Assembly: GCA_963783355.1 (NCBI GenBank)
Contig: CAWANF010000005.1
Span: forward strand, 1 to 64,000
Reading direction: 5' to 3'
DNA length: 64,000 nt
From: CAWANF01 sp963783355
Lineage (GTDB): Bacteria; Bacteroidota; Rhodothermia; Balneolales; DATFMH01
The notes below the pieces were generated by a model. The model worked only from the letters and a program-made list of their open reading frames with translations, had not been told where the DNA came from and made no database searches. The stretch's first letter is position 1, and the number at the start of each line of letters is the position of its first letter. A program made the translations under genes and the position numbers. Positions 61,535-64,000 of the stretch are shown here, piece by piece.

Positions 61535-64000
61535 TTAGTAGGACAATCGTATTCCTATGCGTATCGAGCGATAGTACTGATCCTTTTGTATCAGCGTATA
61601 TTTGTTCGGATCAGGTTGAAATGGATAGGTGTTGTACTGAAGCAGGGCATTTTTTATCACCACTTCATAAGGCGAGTTCAAAAGATTATTCGCCTTTACA
61701 AAAACTTTTATATGTCTGGATAGTTGTTCCTGGACGGAAGCATCGAGCTGTACAATGGGCCTGGACCACATATCATTATCCAGGAAAGGAGAAATCGAAA
61801 CCAGGCGCTCTCCGGTGTAAACTCCTGCAATTTGAGCTTCAAGACCATTGCGTTCATTTTTATATAAAAGGGAAAGATTGGCGATATTTCTGGCTTGTCC
61901 CTGTAAAGGACGGGTTTCCCTGACCGTTTTGTCAATCAACTGGGAATGAGGATCAGACGGAATCTGCCGGGCATGAATGATCTTATCGGTGGTTATTCTG
62001 GAATCGGTAAACGTGTAATTTCCTTTAATTCCAAACCATCTGAAATACTTTGTAAAATCAACTTCAACACCCCAGTTATGAGCTGTACCATAATTACCCG
62101 GCTGCAACTCCAGGTCGTGGTGAACTCCTGATTCTTTCAGCGCATACTCAATCGGATTTTTAATGTTTTTATAGAACAACCCGACCATAAATTGATTGGT
62201 TGGTTGTGGAAAATATTCAAAACGAAAATCGAAATTGTCCGCCGTAACATGCTTGAGATTGGGATTTCCAGCTACGAAATAGTTATCACCCTGCATGCGA
62301 TATGGAATAATTTCGAAGAATCCAGGTCGCGTAATAGCTTTGTAATATGATGCCCGAATATTCACATGGGAAGCGGGCATATACTTCAGGCTCACACTGG
62401 GCAAAAAGTCATAATAGGATTGAGACGAATCAGGCGTTTGTCCATATTTTGCCTGCTTGAGTTTGTAACCCTGTTCGGTATGCTCCAGGCGCAATCCGCC
62501 GGTAACCTGTGTATTCAAAACCGTAAACTGCGCCATTGCATACGCGGCATAGATATTTTCATGAGCAAAGTAATTCATCTCACTCGTTGCACTTCCCTGT
62601 GGATCCAGCACTTTCCAGGTAACATCGGAATAGGTATTCCAGTCCTTACCTTTCACCTGTACCGTAGGATAGGGATCGATGAGATACTCATTCTCGTAGT
62701 TATTGCGCGTCCGGTGACGATACATCCCGCCAAATTTGATAAAATCAGCCGGAGTGAAAAGCGGCAACTTGTATTTTAAATCTCCGTAACCAGAATAATC
62801 GCGATCACTGTTGTGATACCAGTACAATGGATTATGTCGATCTACGTAAATGGATTGAACCACAAAATTGCTGAGAGAGCTGTTTCTCAGGAAGGAGGCT
62901 TCATCAGGACGCTGTCGGCTGGCGACAGAAAACAAAGCCTTCCAGTTGAAGTTCAAACGGGGAGTAATCTGATGAATACCATTTAAGATATTATCAAATA
63001 TGTTTTCATTGGTCGTCCTGGATCTCGTTTTAAAAGCAAGAATAGCTGTTCCCTTTGTAGAACTATAGGCACGTCCATCGACATTAGTTTCTTTGGTATC
63101 CCGAACCTGGGCATCAAATAAATCGTAATAACCGGAATACAAACTGATTTTATTATTCCTGTTAAATCGATAATCCAGCTTGCTGTGCAGTGCCGTTCGC
63201 CGCTGCATTGTAGAGAACTGTCGCTGATTTAAAGCGCTCAATACAGGCCGGTTCGACCCAAAAAGATCCGTACCGCTTGAATACCAAATACTATTATTAC
63301 CGCGATACGTATTCTGAAAACTTGCAGCCAGTAAAACCCCTAAATGATGGTGCAGAAAACGATCTCCAATCGTAAATCCGCCAATTATATCGGGAAGCGG
63401 CTTGAAATTTTGCAGACTGAGGACACCGGTGGGGAAATCAGATGGTTTGGCTTCGTAATTCAATCCATGTATTTCCCGGGGAGATTTAAAGGGTACTGTC
63501 GAAACTTTATAGGCCTGGAAATCACGTTTCATGTTGATTCCATTGTATCCCATCTGGGCATTGGCCGTAACCTGTAATTTTTCCGGCGCATCCTTCATGA
63601 TTAAATCGACTGCTCCACCAATGGCATCACCTTCCATATCTGGTGTCAGACTCTTATATACTTCAAGTCTCTGAAGAAGATTAGCCGGGAAAATATCGAG
63701 AGGTACATACCGGTTTTTATCATCCGGGCTCGGTACCTTCACCCCGTTGATCAACGTATAATTATAACGCCGGTCCATACCACGAACTATGGCATATTCC
63801 GGATCACCGTTTTGATTTCGCTGAACAGTCAAACCCGATACCCTTTGGACCACATTCGCTACCGTAAGATCGGGAGAAAGCTGAATAGCTTTAGATGAGA
63901 CAACATTTACTGTTGTTGGTGCAACTCTTTCAATGTCGCGGGCGGCGACTTCAGAGCCTTTTTCGGCTTGTGCCGTAACAACAACAGTATTTAACCTTGT
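61535..64000 (-). CDS. TonB-dependent outer-membrane receptor, 5' end outside the window
   Basis: The frame runs without a stop to the window end, so signal peptide and part of an N-terminal domain are missing; 821 residues are visible. Plug: LNTVVVTAQAEKG (TonB-box-like), TVNVVSSKAIQLSPDLTVANVVQRVSG, then VRGMDRRYNYTLINGVKVPSPDD, a plug-loop typical of CirA/FepA-like receptors of Bacteroidota. A 22-strand barrel ends SIRIGIRLSY. No SusD-like partner is present, so this is a TBDT of the siderophore/ligand type. The beta-helix lipoprotein follows 26 bp downstream; the phosphatase is 3 kb away. Confidence 0.9.
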   Translation of the reverse strand, partial: TRLNTVVVTAQAEKGSEVAARDIERVAPTTVNVVSSKAIQLSPDLTVANVVQRVSGLTVQRNQNGDPEYAIVRGMDRRYNYTLINGVKVPSPDDKNRYVPLDIFPANLLQRLEVYKSLTPDMEGDAIGGAVDLIMKDAPEKLQVTANAQMGYNGINMKRDFQAYKVSTVPFKSPREIHGLNYEAKPSDFPTGVLSLQNFKPLPDIIGGFTIGDRFLHHHLGVLLAASFQNTYRGNNSIWYSSGTDLFGSNRPVLSALNQRQFSTMQRRTALHSKLDYRFNRNNKISLYSGYYDLFDAQVRDTKETNVDGRAYSSTKGTAILAFKTRSRTTNENIFDNILNGIHQITPRLNFNWKALFSVASRQRPDEASFLRNSSLSNFVVQSIYVDRHNPLYWYHNSDRDYSGYGDLKYKLPLFTPADFIKFGGMYRHRTRNNYENEYLIDPYPTVQVKGKDWNTYSDVTWKVLDPQGSATSEMNYFAHENIYAAYAMAQFTVLNTQVTGGLRLEHTEQGYKLKQAKYGQTPDSSQSYYDFLPSVSLKYMPASHVNIRASYYKAITRPGFFEIIPYRMQGDNYFVAGNPNLKHVTADNFDFRFEYFPQPTNQFMVGLFYKNIKNPIEYALKESGVHHDLELQPGNYGTAHNWGVEVDFTKYFRWFGIKGNYTFTDSRITTDKIIHARQIPSDPHSQLIDKTVRETRPLQGQARNIANLSLLYKNERNGLEAQIAGVYTGERLVSISPFLDNDMWSRPIVQLDASVQEQLSRHIKVFVKANNLLNSPYEVVIKNALLQYNTYPFQPDPNKYTLIQKDQYYRSIRIGIRLSY

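Noticed and set aside
61354..61923. 189-codon plus-strand frame across the beta-helix start and TonB receptor end
   Set aside because: Antisense to two well supported genes; no signal, domain or promoter evidence.

Overview
The window looks like chromosome of a moderately AT-rich, Gram-negative, heterotrophic bacterium of the Bacteroidota in the wide sense. The evidence is a SusC/SusD outer-membrane pair, several secreted glycan-active lipoproteins, TonB-dependent receptors, AddAB instead of RecBCD, and weak or absent Shine-Dalgarno signals. Large secreted sortilin/BNR-like proteins next to SusCD would fit the Balneolia/Rhodothermia side, but that placement is inference. No rRNA, CRISPR array, prophage or plasmid functions are visible.

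Region by region: 1-1.9 kb holds the conserved tRNA-Thr/Tyr/Gly/Thr-tuf operon (minus strand), with a decayed partial copy of a tRNA-Thr inside it. 2-4.9 kb (minus) is dedA-ispF-ispD-queA. 5-7.1 kb (plus) is tRNA-Ser, a small secreted protein, a LytR_C protein, rsfS and a lipoprotein. 7.3-15.2 kb (plus) is addB-addA (helicase-nuclease for DNA ends) and dapA. 15.3-30 kb (minus) is one large accessory block: three approx. 1,070-aa secreted BNR/VPS10-like paralogues, then susD and susC. This looks like an outer-membrane acquisition locus of unknown substrate.

30.5-48.5 kb is a mosaic of single genes and short operons: folB with a frameshifted folK, two Rid-family proteins, YdeI-like and winged-helix proteins, secreted GH27 and GH30 glycosidases, an alpha/beta hydrolase-tetR pair behind a near-ideal operator palindrome, one intact IS3-like element, a SMUG2-like uracil-DNA glycosylase, a LigB-type dioxygenase, methylmalonyl-CoA epimerase, a NifX-like protein, a quinone reductase and tRNA-Pro. 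48.7-54 kb holds dabA and dabB (energy-coupled inorganic-carbon uptake). They carry about nine single-base frameshifts within roughly 1.5 kb, yet the catalytic part of DabA and the downstream-facing CbbR-like LysR regulator are intact.

54.5-57.4 kb holds a small unknown gene and feoA-feoB (ferrous iron uptake). 57.8-64 kb holds a secreted purple-acid-phosphatase-like enzyme and a minus-strand set of a TonB receptor (cut by the window end), a beta-helix lipoprotein and a beta-propeller lipoprotein, plausibly a second surface acquisition locus.

The observations most worth following are the triplicated secreted BNR/VPS10 proteins with a shared 32-bp upstream motif, the clustered decay of dabAB, the TonB/beta-helix/propeller/phosphatase locus, and the broken tRNA-Thr copy in the tuf operon. 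I did not find a clear-cut new defence or mobile system.
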